6,653 nucleotides of DNA, from NCBI GenBank assembly GCA_002402755.1, contig DHGK01000190.1:1-6653 (forward strand), read 5' to 3'. The notes under the pieces are model-generated. The model did not search any database. It saw only the letters and a list, made by a program, of their open reading frames with translations, and had not been told where the DNA came from. Below are positions 5,717 through 6,653 of the stretch, one piece after another. Origin of the DNA: Planctomycetes bacterium UBA4800 (GTDB lineage: Bacteria; Planctomycetota; UBA8108; UBA8890; UBA8898). The translations under genes and the position numbers were made by a program. Numbering within the stretch: the stretch's first letter is position 1; each line of letters begins with the position of its first letter.

Positions 5717-6556
5717 TCAATCGCGGGGCGGATCCGGCGCCGCGGCGCCGACCGGCCCGCGATGCGCCGCTATCGTGCGGACGATCTCCGCGAATCCCTC
5801 GCCGCCCTCGTTCTCGGCGATGTAGGCCGGCCACGCCTTCAGGAAGCGCGCGAGCGCGCGGATGTTGGCGACCCCCGCCGCGTTCCTGAAGAACGCGAAC
5901 ATGGGCTCGTCGTTCGGCGAGTCGCCGGCGAACGCCACGCGCGCGTTGTCGCGGTCCGGATCCAGGCCGAGCTCGTCGCGCAGGTACCGCCGCGCCGTCG
6001 AGAGCTTGTCGAACTCCCCGAACCAGCCGTTGACGTGAATGGAGCTTATCCTGGCCCTGGCGCCGTGCGCGTGGAAGATCTCCTGGATTCGCAGGATCCG
6101 CTCCTCGCTCAGGCGGGGCACGTCCTCGCAGAAATCGATCGCCAGGTCGAACTCGCGGTACGGCTGGTCGGCAGAGACCGCGCAGCCCGGCACCGCCGCG
6201 AGAATCTCGTCGCGGATGCGGTCGAGCCGCGCGCGAAATCGCGCCCGCTCGGCGGCTCCGTAGGCATACCAGCGCTCGATCTTCCCGCCCGTCTGGCGGA
6301 AGTACAGGCCGCCGTTCTCGCCGATGACGCCGTGGACGGGCCACATCCTGGCGATGTGGTCGCACCACCCGGCCGGCCGCCCCGTCACGACGACGACGGG
6401 AAGGCCGGCGCGCTGCGCCTCCCACAGGGCGGCGAAGGCCCGTTCGTGGAGCTTTCCCCGCGTCGTGAGCGTGTCATCGAGGTCGCACAGGAGCGCCGCG
6501 AAGTCGCGGCACACGCCGGCGGGAAGCATGCGGATGGGCTGCGGGCTGGCTGCCAT
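5717..6556 (-). CDS. HAD superfamily phosphatase, subfamily IIB (Cof / sucrose-phosphatase-like)
   Basis: The product is 279 aa. Motif I is DLDDT (25-29), with nucleophile Asp25 and acid/base Asp27. Motif II is VVVTGRP with Thr58. The motif III Lys is probably Lys184 in FDKLSTARRYL, and motif IV is GDSPND (211-216). GVIGENGG (76-83) and a cap between roughly 85 and 180 (ending SSIHVNGWFGEFDK) are typical of the C2B-cap class. These enzymes hydrolyse phosphate from small sugar phosphates or related metabolites in the cytoplasm. Sucrose-phosphate or mannosyl-phosphoglycerate phosphatase-like activities are possible, but the substrate cannot be named. The start is uncertain: ATG at 6556 was taken, but it has no clear ribosome site. 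ATG at 6529 or TTG at 6616 are alternatives. A TACAAT at 6565-6570 would put transcription almost at the 6556 ATG. The gene lies upstream of the kinase on the same strand. Confidence 0.85.
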   Translation of the reverse strand: MAASPQPIRMLPAGVCRDFAALLCDLDDTLTTRGKLHERAFAALWEAQRAGLPVVVVTGRPAGWCDHIARMWPVHGVIGENGGLYFRQTGGKIERWYAYGAAERARFRARLDRIRDEILAAVPGCAVSADQPYREFDLAIDFCEDVPRLSEERILRIQEIFHAHGARARISSIHVNGWFGEFDKLSTARRYLRDELGLDPDRDNARVAFAGDSPNDEPMFAFFRNAAGVANIRALARFLKAWPAYIAENEGGEGFAEIVRTIAAHRGPVGAAAPDPPRD

Positions 6557-6593
6557 GAACGGCCATTGTACCTGAGAGCGCACTCCCAACCTA

Positions 6594-6606
6594 CGGCCTG
6601 AGGCCG
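6594..6606. repeat. CGGCCT/AGGCCG palindrome upstream of the HAD gene
   Basis: CGGCCT (6594-6599) and AGGCCG (6601-6606) form a perfect inverted repeat around a single central base, 38 bases before the HAD start codon chosen. It could be a protein-binding site in the -35 region, or chance in GC-rich DNA. Confidence 0.25.
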
Positions 6607-6634
6607 CGAACCGCAACGGGGCTTCCGCTTTGGT

Positions 6635-6648
6635 AACCGTTCACGGTT
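6635..6648. repeat. AACCGT-TC-ACGGTT inverted repeat at the window edge
   Basis: AACCGT (6635-6640) and ACGGTT (6643-6648) are perfect reverse complements; as RNA the hairpin would be 5 bp with a TTCA loop. On the plus strand TTCTC follows. It lies 79 bases upstream of the HAD start in non-coding sequence that is AT-richer than its surroundings. It may be the edge of a larger intergenic repeat cut by the window. Confidence 0.35.
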
Positions 6649-6653
6649 TTCTC

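Noticed and set aside
5762..6601. A 279-codon plus-strand open frame opposite the HAD gene
   Set aside because: It shows no motif, while all four HAD motifs are present on the minus strand.

Overview
The window looks like chromosomal DNA from an uncultivated, high-GC bacterium. Coding regions have strongly G/C-ending third positions, so long antisense open frames appear everywhere as artefacts. One product has a signal peptide, there is a PAS-rich hybrid histidine kinase, and AT-richer short intergenic repeats of the CACAGAG/CTCTGTG type are present. I recall such repeats from several environmental phyla, but the sequence does not allow a phylum call. I saw no tRNA, rRNA, CRISPR, transposase or phage gene.

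Layout, left to right. Positions 1-25 hold a truncated copy of the CTCTGTG-type repeat. A plus-strand gene (125-1282) encodes a probably exported Ntn-hydrolase of the peptidase C45 / acyl-CoA:6-aminopenicillanate acyltransferase-like family. A complete, long imperfect hairpin of the same repeat family (1313-1422) fills the convergent junction. The other three genes are on the minus strand. They are a clan GH-D (GH36/melibiase-like) protein (1448-3409), a soluble PAS-PAS-HisKA-HATPase-REC hybrid kinase (3680-5620) and a HAD-IIB phosphatase (5717-6556). Transcription on that strand runs HAD, then kinase, then GH36-like gene.

The three minus-strand genes probably do not form one tight operon. 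A good promoter-like sequence sits between the HAD gene and the kinase. A second promoter-like sequence plus a terminator-like hairpin sits in the 270-base gap between the kinase and the GH36-like gene. No cognate response regulator, transporter or other sugar-pathway gene is in view, so any functional link between the genes is speculative.

The points most worth checking are four. The GH36-like protein keeps the nucleophile Asp but appears to have lost the Lys, Arg and acid/base Asp of the active site. The C45 gene is bracketed by two copies of the short repeat. The kinase has a palindromic operator-like site just downstream of its likely transcription start. The GH36-like gene may be attenuated in its leader.
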